A stretch of DNA of 64,000 nt from Defluviimonas sp. SAOS-178_SWC (GTDB lineage Bacteria; Pseudomonadota; Alphaproteobacteria; Rhodobacterales; Rhodobacteraceae): NCBI RefSeq assembly GCF_039830135.1, contig NZ_CP156081.1, positions 1,102,001-1,166,000 on the forward strand, read 5' to 3'. Below are positions 19,363 to 26,927 of the stretch, in pieces. Below the pieces are notes generated by a model. The model saw only the letters and a list, made by a program, of their open reading frames with translations. It was not told where the DNA came from and made no database searches. Each line of letters opens with the position of its first letter. The stretch's first letter is position 1. A program made the translations under genes and the position numbers.

Positions 19363-20060
19363 AACTCGGTGTCCCCTCCAAGGGCCGGCTGATGGACCAG
19401 ACCTTCGACTGGTTCGGCGCGCGCGGCGTCACGCTGCGGCGCACCGGGTCCGACCGCGAATATGCCGGGGCCGTCGATGGCGCCGACGGGCTTGAACTCG
19501 TCCTCCTCTCGGCCGGCGAAATTCCCCGCGAACTCGCTGCGGGGCGCATTCATCTTGGCGTCACCGGTTCCGACCTCGTCCGCGACAAGCTGGCCGACTG
19601 GGACCGGCAGGTCGCGGAACTCGCGCCGATGGGCTTTGGCCATGCTGACCTCATCATCGCCGTCCCCGCCGCCTGGCCCGACGTCGACACGCTCGACGAC
19701 CTCGACGCCGCCGCCTCTGCCTTCCGCCGCGCGCATGGCCACCGGCTGCGCATCGCGACGAAATACCACCGTCTGGTGCGTGACTTCCTGGCCGCGAACG
19801 GTGTCGCCGACTACCAGCTCGTCGACAGTCAGGGCGCGACCGAGGGCACGGTGAAGAACCTCACCGCCGAGGCCATCGCCGACATCACCTCGACCGGCGA
19901 GACGCTGCGCGCCAACCACCTGAAGATCCTGACCGACGGCCTCATCCACCAGAGCCAGGCGACGCTCTACGCCGCCCGCGCCGCCGACTGGGGCAACGGC
20001 GCCGAAACCGTACTTGCCGATCTGGCCGGGCGCTTGGGGCTCGACCCGGTCCGCGTCTGA
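19356..20060 (+). CDS. hisG: ATP phosphoribosyltransferase catalytic subunit, short form
   Basis: HisG catalyses the first, committed step of histidine synthesis: ATP plus PRPP to phosphoribosyl-ATP. At 234 residues it is the short form without the C-terminal ACT-like regulatory domain, which agrees with hisZ directly upstream. It begins LKLGVPSKGRLMDQT; the phosphoribosyl-binding region DSQGATEGTVKNLTAEAIAD and the end of the second lobe are intact. The start overlaps the hisZ stop by 7 bases. The rest of the his pathway is not in this window. Confidence 0.95.
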   Translation: MLKLGVPSKGRLMDQTFDWFGARGVTLRRTGSDREYAGAVDGADGLELVLLSAGEIPRELAAGRIHLGVTGSDLVRDKLADWDRQVAELAPMGFGHADLIIAVPAAWPDVDTLDDLDAAASAFRRAHGHRLRIATKYHRLVRDFLAANGVADYQLVDSQGATEGTVKNLTAEAIADITSTGETLRANHLKILTDGLIHQSQATLYAARAADWGNGAETVLADLAGRLGLDPVRV

Positions 20061-20068
20061 TCCTTCAC

Positions 20069-20145
20069 TTTGCCCGAAATACCTCGGGGGGGAGGGCCCC
20101 CGGCCCTCAGGGGGCAGCGCCCCCCTCCCGGCTCCGGGGTCAGCG
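20069..20145. repeat. GC-rich intergenic repeat, probable bidirectional terminator
   Basis: The gap between the convergent hisG and DUF1489 genes carries TTGCCCGAAATACCTCGGGG followed by stacked G/C runs; GGGGGC-AGC-GCCCCC (20110-20124) can form a tight hairpin. A related element, starting TTGGCCCGAATTTCCCGG, occurs at 26863-26925 between iolC and iolD. Both share the order CCCGAA-short AT stretch-G run-C run. Confidence 0.5.
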
Positions 20146-20571
20146 CAGCCCGATCTCGGCCAGCGCCAGCGCCATCTCCTCGGGCAGCGTACTGTCGGCG
20201 GCGCGGATCTGCGGCAGGTCGCGCGGGCTGTCCGCCGGATCGAGATAGCGCCAGCCCTGGAACGGCCGTCGCGCCGCCGCTTCGGTGCGGATCACCTCCG
20301 GCTCCATCACGATCCCGCAGCGGCGGATGCCATCGCCGCGATCCACCTCGTCGAGCCGCACGATCCGCTGGCGGCAGAGGATCACCCCCTTGATGACCCA
20401 GTAAAGTGATCCGCCCGCCAGCACCTCGGCCTCGCGCTTCGGCCACATCCGGGTGACGTGGCGGCGCTCTCCGGTAGGGTAGGGCGCGGGATGCGTGCGC
20501 TGCCAGTCGAGCAGATCCTCGACGGAATCCGCGCCGACGCAGAGCTTCAACAGGTTCACGAATCCGGCCAT
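20140..20571 (-). CDS. DUF1489 family protein
   Basis: A 143-residue protein matching DUF1489, a small family of unknown function common in Alphaproteobacteria. The typical N terminus is seen (VNLLKLCVGADSVEDLLDWQ) along with HVTRMWPKR and YWVIKG. Start M at 20571 was chosen because the family begins at this position; the 16 residues upstream in the same frame are unlike it. It is convergent with hisG and divergent from nrdJ. Confidence 0.85.
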   Translation of the reverse strand: MAGFVNLLKLCVGADSVEDLLDWQRTHPAPYPTGERRHVTRMWPKREAEVLAGGSLYWVIKGVILCRQRIVRLDEVDRGDGIRRCGIVMEPEVIRTEAAARRPFQGWRYLDPADSPRDLPQIRAADSTLPEEMALALAEIGLR

Positions 20572-20620
20572 CTTACCCCCAAGACCTTGCCATTCTAGCC
20601 GCCGTGACCCCGAGATCAAG

Positions 20621-20649
20621 TTGACCGGCGCGGCAGGGGGGCGTATCTT
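20621..20649 (+). promoter_or_regulatory. Sigma-70-like promoter of nrdJ
   Basis: TTGACC (20621-20626) and TATCTT (20644-20649) are separated by exactly 17 bases and lie 36 bases before the nrdJ start codon. No cobalamin riboswitch fits into the remaining leader. Confidence 0.6.
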
Positions 20650-20684
20650 GGCCGTCCTTCCCGAAGACCGAGGACCGCCTGCCG

Positions 20685-23192
20685 ATGAGCCGTTTCGCCG
20701 CCCCGATCGCCGAGCAAATCTGGGACATGAAGTATCGCTTCAAGTCGGCGGACGGCACACCCATCGACGGTACGGTCGAGGACAGCTGGCGCCGTATCGC
20801 CCGCGCCGTCGCCGTGGTCGAGAAGACGCCCCCCGAATGGGAGGATCGCTTCTACGCCGCTCTCGAGGATTTCCGGTTCCTCCCCGCCGGCCGGATCACC
20901 GCCGGCGCCGGCACCGGCCGGTCGGTGACGCTTTTCAACTGCTTCGTCATGGGCACGATCCCCGACAACATGGGCGGCATCTTCGACGCGCTGAAGGAAG
21001 CCGCGCTGACGATGCAGCAGGGCGGCGGCATCGGTTACGACTTCTCCACCATCCGTCCGCGCGGGGCGGAGGTGAAGGGCGTGGCCGCCGACGCCTCCGG
21101 TCCGCTCAGCTTCATGGATGTCTGGGACGCGATGTGCCGCACGATCATGTCGGCCGGCTCGCGGCGTGGCGCGATGATGGCGACGATACGCTGCGATCAC
21201 CCCGATGTCGAGGCCTTCATCGAGGCCAAGCAGGATGCCGCGCGGCTCAGGATGTTCAACCTCTCGGTTCTTGTCACCGATCCCTTCATGGCGGCGGTCA
21301 AGGCCGATGGCCCGTGGGAACTGGTCTTCGACGACAAGGTTTACAAGACCGTGCAGGCGCGCGACCTCTGGAACCGGATCATGCGCGCGACCTACGATTA
21401 CGCCGAGCCGGGCGTGATCTTCATCGACCGCATCAACGCCGCGAACAACCTCAACTATGTGGAGACCATCGCCGCCACCAATCCCTGCGGCGAACAGCCC
21501 CTGCCGCCCTATGGCGCCTGTCTTCTGGGCTCGGTCAACCTCGCCCGGCTGGTGACGGACCCGTTCGGCAACGGCGCCGGGCTTGACGAGGAGGCGCTGG
21601 ACGAGCTCACCCGTACCGCCGTGCGGATGATGGACAATGTCGTCGACGCCTCGCGCTTCCCGCTGCCGGAGCAGGAGGCGGAGGCACGGGCCAAGCGCCG
21701 CATCGGCCTCGGCGTGACCGGGCTTGCCGACGCGCTGCTGATGGTCGGGCTGCGCTACGGGTCGGAAGAGGCGGCCCGGCAGACTGAAGTATGGATGCAC
21801 AGGATCGCGCGGGCGGCCTACCTCGCCTCGGTGGAGCTTGCGAAGGAGAAGGGCGCGTTCCCCCTGTTCGACGCCGAGAAATACCTCGCCTCGGGCAACA
21901 TGAGGCACATGGATGCGGATGTGCGCGACGCGGTTCGAGAACATGGCATCCGCAACGCGCTGCTGACCTCGATCGCGCCGACGGGGACGATCTCGCTTTA
22001 CGCCGGCAACGTCTCCTCCGGGATCGAGCCGGTCTTCGCCTATGCCTACAAGCGCAAGGTGCTGCAAAAGGACGGCTCGCGGACCGAGGAAGAGGTGGTC
22101 GACTACGCCGTCCAGCTCTGGCGCGAACGCTTCGGCGACAGGCCGCTGCCCGAACATTTCGTCAACGCCCAGACCCTGCCGCCGCTCGACCATGTGCGGA
22201 TGCAGGCGGTGGCGCAGAAATGGGTGGATTCGTCGATCTCCAAGACCATCAACTGCCCCGAGGAGATCAGCTTCGAGGCCTTCAAGGACATCTACATGGC
22301 GGCCTGGGACCAGGGCTGCAAGGGCTGCACCACCTACCGCCCGAACGCGGTGACGGGGAGTGTGTTGAGTGTTGAACCGGAGAACAAAGAAGTAAGCGAC
22401 CCGCAAGCAGTTTCTCACCGTATTAAGGTGGCAATGGAGTCTGCGGATATATCTACTCAGCAGCAATTGGCTGATGCGGCAGGCTTGTCCAAATCCTATG
22501 TTAGTCAGCTGCTGTCTGGCTCTCGCGCTGTCAGTCGTGACTCGGTTGAGAGATTGGCGGCCGCTCTGAATGTAAGCCCAGCGTGGCTAATGTTTGGAGA
22601 CGGGACTGCCCCCGAAGTCCTCTCCAAGGACGGCGCCGAACCGCTCACCCCGCATGGCGACGTGATCTACCTTTCCGAACCCCTCGACCGGCCGCAATCG
22701 CTGGAAGGCGCGACCTACAAGCTCAAATGGCCCGACAGCGAACACGCGATCTACATCACGATCAACGACATTGTCCAAGGCGGCCACCGGCGGCCCTTCG
22801 AGGTCTTCATCAACTCCAAGAACATGGAGCATTTCGCCTGGACCGTCGCGCTGACGCGCATGATCTCGGCCGTGTTCCGCAGGGGCGGCGACGTGTCTTT
22901 CGTCGTCGAGGAGCTGAAGGCCGTCTTCGATCCGCGCGGCGGGGCGTGGATGCAGGGCCGCTACATTCCTTCCATCCTCGCGGCCATCGGCGGGGTGATC
23001 GAACGCCACATGATCGCCATCGGCTTTCTGGAAGGCGAGGGGCTCGGCCTCAAATCCGATCCCAAGGCGCAGGCGCTGGCGGTGGGCGACGCGCCGCGCG
23101 GACCGGCCTGCCCCTCCTGCGGGCAGTTCGGCATGCAGATGATCGAAGGCTGCATGACCTGCCCGTCCTGCGGCCATTCGAAATGCGGCTGA
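20685..23192 (+). CDS. nrdJ: Adenosylcobalamin-dependent (class II) ribonucleotide reductase with inserted XRE domain
   Basis: An 835-residue B12-dependent reductase that makes deoxyribonucleotides with or without oxygen. The radical-enzyme core is intact: Cys86 in FNCFVMG, the substrate-site motif NPCGEQ (Asn266, Cys268, Glu270), and PTGTISLYAGNVSSGIEP. The C terminus carries a zinc-ribbon-like region with CPSCG, CMTCPSCG and a final KCG (809-835). Between the barrel, which ends CKGCTTYRPNAVTG (about 558), and the C-terminal region resuming near GDVIYLSEPLDRP, residues about 559-641 are a Cro/CI-type helix-turn-helix domain instead of the usual short low-complexity linker. The frame is open throughout. 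The inserted piece has about 49% GC at third codon positions by my count, against 100% in the 33 codons just before it. Confidence 0.95.
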   Translation: MSRFAAPIAEQIWDMKYRFKSADGTPIDGTVEDSWRRIARAVAVVEKTPPEWEDRFYAALEDFRFLPAGRITAGAGTGRSVTLFNCFVMGTIPDNMGGIFDALKEAALTMQQGGGIGYDFSTIRPRGAEVKGVAADASGPLSFMDVWDAMCRTIMSAGSRRGAMMATIRCDHPDVEAFIEAKQDAARLRMFNLSVLVTDPFMAAVKADGPWELVFDDKVYKTVQARDLWNRIMRATYDYAEPGVIFIDRINAANNLNYVETIAATNPCGEQPLPPYGACLLGSVNLARLVTDPFGNGAGLDEEALDELTRTAVRMMDNVVDASRFPLPEQEAEARAKRRIGLGVTGLADALLMVGLRYGSEEAARQTEVWMHRIARAAYLASVELAKEKGAFPLFDAEKYLASGNMRHMDADVRDAVREHGIRNALLTSIAPTGTISLYAGNVSSGIEPVFAYAYKRKVLQKDGSRTEEEVVDYAVQLWRERFGDRPLPEHFVNAQTLPPLDHVRMQAVAQKWVDSSISKTINCPEEISFEAFKDIYMAAWDQGCKGCTTYRPNAVTGSVLSVEPENKEVSDPQAVSHRIKVAMESADISTQQQLADAAGLSKSYVSQLLSGSRAVSRDSVERLAAALNVSPAWLMFGDGTAPEVLSKDGAEPLTPHGDVIYLSEPLDRPQSLEGATYKLKWPDSEHAIYITINDIVQGGHRRPFEVFINSKNMEHFAWTVALTRMISAVFRRGGDVSFVVEELKAVFDPRGGAWMQGRYIPSILAAIGGVIERHMIAIGFLEGEGLGLKSDPKAQALAVGDAPRGPACPSCGQFGMQMIEGCMTCPSCGHSKCG
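22359..22607 (+). other. Foreign in-frame segment in nrdJ encoding an XRE/Cro-CI helix-turn-helix domain
   Basis: Residues 577-640 of the nrdJ product form a five-helix XRE domain: QQLADAAGLSKSYVSQLLSG (593-612) is the helix-turn-helix, and LAAALNVSPAWLMFGDG (624-640) is the ending typical of phage CI-like repressors before their S24 protease part. GC over 22381-22600 is about 52% by hand count, and codons such as AGA, CTA, ATA and GTA, nearly absent from flanking nrdJ, are used. No repressor protease domain, no stop codons and no obvious target-site duplication are visible. It looks like an acquired domain kept in frame; what DNA it might bind is unknown. Confidence 0.88.
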
Positions 23193-23380
23193 AGCCGGGC
23201 TTCGGGATTTCGGGATTCCGGTAGGAAATGCCCTTTTTGGGGCGAGGCTTTTTCACCTATTCCCGCCCTCAGCGGCCCACGTCTTTTGACTTTGCGACAA
23301 GGCATATCCGACGGCGCGCGCGACCATGTCGCATTTCCGGCCGATAGGGTCCTTGTGCTGAACGCGGGCGAATGGCGACT

Positions 23381-24157
23381 TCAGGCCGAAAGCCAGTTGA
23401 AAGATGCGTCGATATCCGCGCTGTCCGGAGCGGCAATCAGGCCGGGTTCCGTGCATTCGAACGAGAACGCGCCCTCGTAGCCTTCCGCGAGAAACCGGCG
23501 CACCTGGCCTCTGTTGTCGCAACGGTCGTCCCGGCAGATCAGTCCGCGATGGCCATCCTGCCTGGCATCCAGCGCAACATCGGGATCGGATATGCCGGAG
23601 ATATGGACAATGCCGGTATGGTGGGGGAACAATTCGCTCTCGCCCGCGATGACATGCTGGAACGTGTCATGGACCAGCTTGAAGGCGCCCACACCCCCGA
23701 CCGCTTCGATCGCGTCGACCAGTTCGGCTTTGCGCGGCAAAGTCGAGGTTTCGAATCCGATCGGTTCGATCAAGGGCAGGACCGCCCGGCCCGCGACCAT
23801 CGGCAGGATATCCCGCATCACGTCGCGCAGGGGCCGGGTCGGCCGAGCGTCGACGCTGGGGATCAGGCTGATCGTCTCGGCCCCCGCCGCCTCGGCAATG
23901 TCGATGAGGGCCTGGATCTGTGTCGCGCGCTCGTCGTCCCAGACGTTGAAGCCGTAGACCTCGGACAGGCCGAGGAAGCGCAGTCCCCTCGTGCGGGCCA
24001 TTTCGGCCGCGTGCGCGGGCGCGATCCCGTCGAAAAGGGGGCGTCCCAGGTCGTTGCGCGGCTCGACGCCGACACAGCCGAGCCCGGCCGCGAGGTCGAG
24101 AAAAGCCTCGAACGGAAGATCTCGGGCCGTCTTCTGGTTCAACGCCCGCGCGATCAT
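23381..24157 (-). CDS. IolI-like TIM-barrel isomerase (2-keto-myo-inositol isomerase type)
   Basis: A 258-residue AP-endonuclease-2/xylose-isomerase-like TIM barrel. Likely metal and active-site stretches are GVEPRND, LIEPIGF, VHDTFQH and FSFECTEPG, which supply the Glu/His/Asp ligands usual in this fold. Members at this place in iol clusters are called IolI and isomerise inosose. ATG 24157 overlaps the iolB stop by 4 bases, so it is the last gene of the inositol operon. Substrate specificity is inferred from context only. Confidence 0.75.
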   Translation of the reverse strand: MIARALNQKTARDLPFEAFLDLAAGLGCVGVEPRNDLGRPLFDGIAPAHAAEMARTRGLRFLGLSEVYGFNVWDDERATQIQALIDIAEAAGAETISLIPSVDARPTRPLRDVMRDILPMVAGRAVLPLIEPIGFETSTLPRKAELVDAIEAVGGVGAFKLVHDTFQHVIAGESELFPHHTGIVHISGISDPDVALDARQDGHRGLICRDDRCDNRGQVRRFLAEGYEGAFSFECTEPGLIAAPDSADIDASFNWLSA

Positions 24158-24960
24158 GCGTCGCGGTCCATGATCCACTTGGCCGCCGGATCGGGAATGA
24201 AGCGCCACTTGCGCAATGGACCGGCCATCACGTTGAGGTAATACATCTCGAACCCATAGGGCGCGCCGCACGGGTGGTGGCCGCGCGGAACGCAGACCAC
24301 ATCGCCATCTGAAACCGCCATGGTCTCGTCGAGGGTGCCATCTTCCGTGTAGACGCGCTGTATCCCGAACCCATTTTCCGGGTTCAGCCGATGATAGTAG
24401 GTCTCTTCGAGATAGGTGCTGTTCGGAAAATCGTCCTCGTCGTGGCGGTGGCTCGGATAGCTCGACCAATGCCCGTCAGGCGTAAAGACTTCGGTCACGA
24501 GCAGGCTGTCGCAATAGTCTTCATTTTCCATCGCTATGTTGTTGATATAGCGCGTGTTTGTGCCCTTGCCACGCTCGGTGAGCGTGATGCCGTCCGGACC
24601 GATGCGCCGCGCCGTGTGGCCGGAACGACCGGGGGCCGCACAAACGGCAATGGTACAGTCGGTCGTGGCCGTCGCCTCCCACGCGTCGTCATTCGGGACA
24701 TACAGGCAATGCGGCGGCGTCTTCTCGAATACGTTGATCCGGTGGCCCAGCTCGCCCCAGTCCTGTCCGGCCGCCTTGAAGGTCGCCTTGCCTTCGACCA
24801 TGACCACGATCACCTCATTGCGGCCCGTGGCCTCCGCCGCTGTCTCTCCGGGCCGCAGCTTGTAAAGACCGAAGCCCACATAGCGCCAGCCTGCGCTTTC
24901 GGGCGTGATCTGGTGCACCTTTCCATGGGTGCCGAAGGGCTTTTTCAACAGGTCTGCCAT
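24154..24960 (-). CDS. iolB: 5-deoxy-glucuronate isomerase
   Basis: A 268-residue bicupin of the IolB family, converting 5-deoxy-glucuronate to 5-dehydro-2-deoxy-gluconate in myo-inositol breakdown. Metal-binding cupin motifs are clear: SSYPSHRHDEDDFPNSTYLEE with paired histidines and glutamates, and the later GDVVCVPRGHHPCGAP. Length and start (MADLLKKPFGTHG) fit the family. It lies 15 bases downstream of iolD. Confidence 0.95.
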   Translation of the reverse strand: MADLLKKPFGTHGKVHQITPESAGWRYVGFGLYKLRPGETAAEATGRNEVIVVMVEGKATFKAAGQDWGELGHRINVFEKTPPHCLYVPNDDAWEATATTDCTIAVCAAPGRSGHTARRIGPDGITLTERGKGTNTRYINNIAMENEDYCDSLLVTEVFTPDGHWSSYPSHRHDEDDFPNSTYLEETYYHRLNPENGFGIQRVYTEDGTLDETMAVSDGDVVCVPRGHHPCGAPYGFEMYYLNVMAGPLRKWRFIPDPAAKWIMDRDA

Positions 24961-24975
24961 CGTCTCATCCTTTGG

Positions 24976-26832
24976 TCAGTTCGTGAGCCGCGCCTTGACG
25001 ATCTGGGTAAGATACTCCGCGTAGCGGTCGCGCTGTTTCTGGCGGTTGGACGTCTCGGGTACGGCCACGTCCCAGAAGTACCCGTGCTCGCCGGCGCGGG
25101 CTTCGATTCCGGTTCCGGGGAAATCCCTGGCGATGGTCTCGATCACGATGACGGTCGGGATATTGCGGGTCCGCGCGGCCTTGATTTCGGCCTCAAGCTG
25201 ATCGGTATCCTTGGCCTTCACCGCATGCGCGCCCATCGACGCCGCGTGGGCGACATAGTCGATCTCGGGCTGCACCTCGACGTTGCAGTCGACATACATG
25301 TTGTTGAAGGGCTCGCCGCCGCAGCCCATCGTTTGCAGGCGGTTGATGCACCCGTAGCCCCGGTTGTCGGTGAGCACCGCCGTGAACGGCACACGGCGCA
25401 TCACCGCCGTCGCCAGTTCCGAGTTGGCCATCATATAGCTGCCGTCGCCGACGAAGCAGATCACCTCGCGCTCGGGTCGCGCGAGCTTGAGCCCCATCGC
25501 GCCCGCCACTTCGTAGCCCATGCACGAATAGCCGTATTCCATGTGATAGCCGCCCTGGCTCGGCTTCCAGAGCAGCTTGAGCGCGCCGGGCATGGTGCCG
25601 GCCGCACACATCGCGACCGCATCGTCTCCGGTCGCGCGTTGCACGGCGCCGATCACCTGCCCGTCGGTGGGCTTGGCCGCCTGATCCTCGGGCCGGGCGC
25701 AATGGGCATCTACGGCGCGCAGCCAGTCGTCGCGCATCGCTGGGTCGAAGGCACGGGCCCTATAGTCGCCCAACGCCACACTGAGTGCATCCAGCGCCAC
25801 CTTGGCATCCGCCACAAGGCTTTCGGCCCCGTGCTTCGCCGCGTCATATCCATGCACATTGATCGAAATGAGCCTGGCCTTCTGGCTGAACATGGTCCGC
25901 GACCCGGTCGTGAAGTCTTGCAGGCGTGTGCCCACGCCGATCACCACGTCGGCGGTTTCGGAGATCGCGTTCGCGGCGGCCGAGCCGTCGACACCGCTCG
26001 CCCCGAAATTCATCGGATGCGATTGCGGCAGGGACGACTTCCCGGCCTGCGTCTCTGCCACGGGAATGCCGTGTCTGGTCGCAAATTCGGCCAGCGTCTC
26101 TTCGGCCTGCGAATAGACAACGCCACCGCCCGCGATGATGATCGGGTTCTTGGCTCGCTTTATGGCCGCCGCCGCACGTGCGACTTCTTCTACATCCACT
26201 CCCGGGCGGCGAATGCGCCAGACGCGCGGCTCGAAGAACTCGACCGGGTAATCATAGGCCTCGGCCTGCGTGTCCTGACAGAAGGCCAGCACGGCAGGGC
26301 CGCAATTGGCCGGGTCTGTCATCACCCGCAGGGCGCGCGGCAACGCGCTGAGGATATGCTCGGGCCGCGAGATCCGGTCGTAATAGCGGCTCACCGGGCG
26401 GAAGCAGTCATTCGCGCTCACCGTGCCATCGTCGAAATCCTCGACCTGCTGCAAGACCGGATCAGGACGACGCGTGGCGAACACGTCGCCCGCCACGATC
26501 AGGACCGGCAGCCGGTTCACATGCGCCAGCGCCGCCGCCGTTACCAGGTTCGTGGATCCGGGCCCGATGGACGAGGTGACCGCGTGAGCGCGCGTGCGCT
26601 TCTTGCCCTTGGCATAAGCGATCGCGGCATGACCCATGGTTTGCTCGTTCTGCCCGCGCCATGTCGGGAACACGTTCTGATAGGCGTGCAGCGCCTCGCC
26701 GATCCCGGCCACGTTGCCATGCCCGAAAATCGCCCACATCCCCTCGATGAACCGCTCGCCATCCTCGGTCATCTGCACCGAGAGCCATTTCACCATCGCC
26801 TGGGCTGCGGTCAGCCGGATCGTCTCGCTCAT
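24976..26832 (-). CDS. iolD: 3D-(3,5/4)-trihydroxycyclohexane-1,2-dione hydrolase
   Basis: A 618-residue thiamine-diphosphate enzyme that opens the ring of the trihydroxycyclohexane-dione intermediate of inositol degradation. It has the three-domain layout of acetolactate-synthase-like proteins: N-terminal PYR domain starting MSETIRLTAAQAMVKWL, a central Rossmann domain (IIIAGGGVVYSQAEE), and the ThDP domain with GDGSYMMANSELATA and, about 20 residues on, TDNRGYG. Ninety-five bases with a GC-rich repeat separate it from iolC upstream, an unusually long gap in this operon. Confidence 0.95.
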   Translation of the reverse strand: MSETIRLTAAQAMVKWLSVQMTEDGERFIEGMWAIFGHGNVAGIGEALHAYQNVFPTWRGQNEQTMGHAAIAYAKGKKRTRAHAVTSSIGPGSTNLVTAAALAHVNRLPVLIVAGDVFATRRPDPVLQQVEDFDDGTVSANDCFRPVSRYYDRISRPEHILSALPRALRVMTDPANCGPAVLAFCQDTQAEAYDYPVEFFEPRVWRIRRPGVDVEEVARAAAAIKRAKNPIIIAGGGVVYSQAEETLAEFATRHGIPVAETQAGKSSLPQSHPMNFGASGVDGSAAANAISETADVVIGVGTRLQDFTTGSRTMFSQKARLISINVHGYDAAKHGAESLVADAKVALDALSVALGDYRARAFDPAMRDDWLRAVDAHCARPEDQAAKPTDGQVIGAVQRATGDDAVAMCAAGTMPGALKLLWKPSQGGYHMEYGYSCMGYEVAGAMGLKLARPEREVICFVGDGSYMMANSELATAVMRRVPFTAVLTDNRGYGCINRLQTMGCGGEPFNNMYVDCNVEVQPEIDYVAHAASMGAHAVKAKDTDQLEAEIKAARTRNIPTVIVIETIARDFPGTGIEARAGEHGYFWDVAVPETSNRQKQRDRYAEYLTQIVKARLTN

Positions 26833-26862
26833 CTCTTTCGTCCTCTCAGGGGCCTCTTCATC

Positions 26863-26925
26863 TTGGCCCGAATTTCCCGGAGGGCGGCGTCAGCCGCGGG
26901 GGCAGGGCCCCCTCTCCCCGCTCCA
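26863..26925. repeat. GC-rich intergenic repeat between iolC and iolD
   Basis: The element begins TTGGCCCGAATTTCCCGGAG and runs into GGGGGCAGGGCCCCC. It is the second copy of the type seen at 20069-20145. Here it lies inside an operon rather than between convergent genes, so it may attenuate transcription or act as an mRNA processing/stability hairpin. Confidence 0.45.
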
Positions 26926-26927
26926 GA

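Noticed and set aside
20572-20684. Cobalamin riboswitch upstream of nrdJ
   Set aside because: The leader after the predicted promoter is about 30 bases, too short for a B12 element, and no B12 box was seen.
22359-22607. Inserted nrdJ segment considered as an intein
   Set aside because: Inteins carry Hint-domain blocks and are much longer; this piece is only about 83 residues, encodes a helix-turn-helix, and lies in the linker and not at a conserved catalytic motif.
23193-23290. Possible terminator after nrdJ (GCCCTTTTTGGGGC followed by GAGGCTTTTTC)
   Set aside because: The stem is only 4 bp around the T run and does not make a convincing hairpin.
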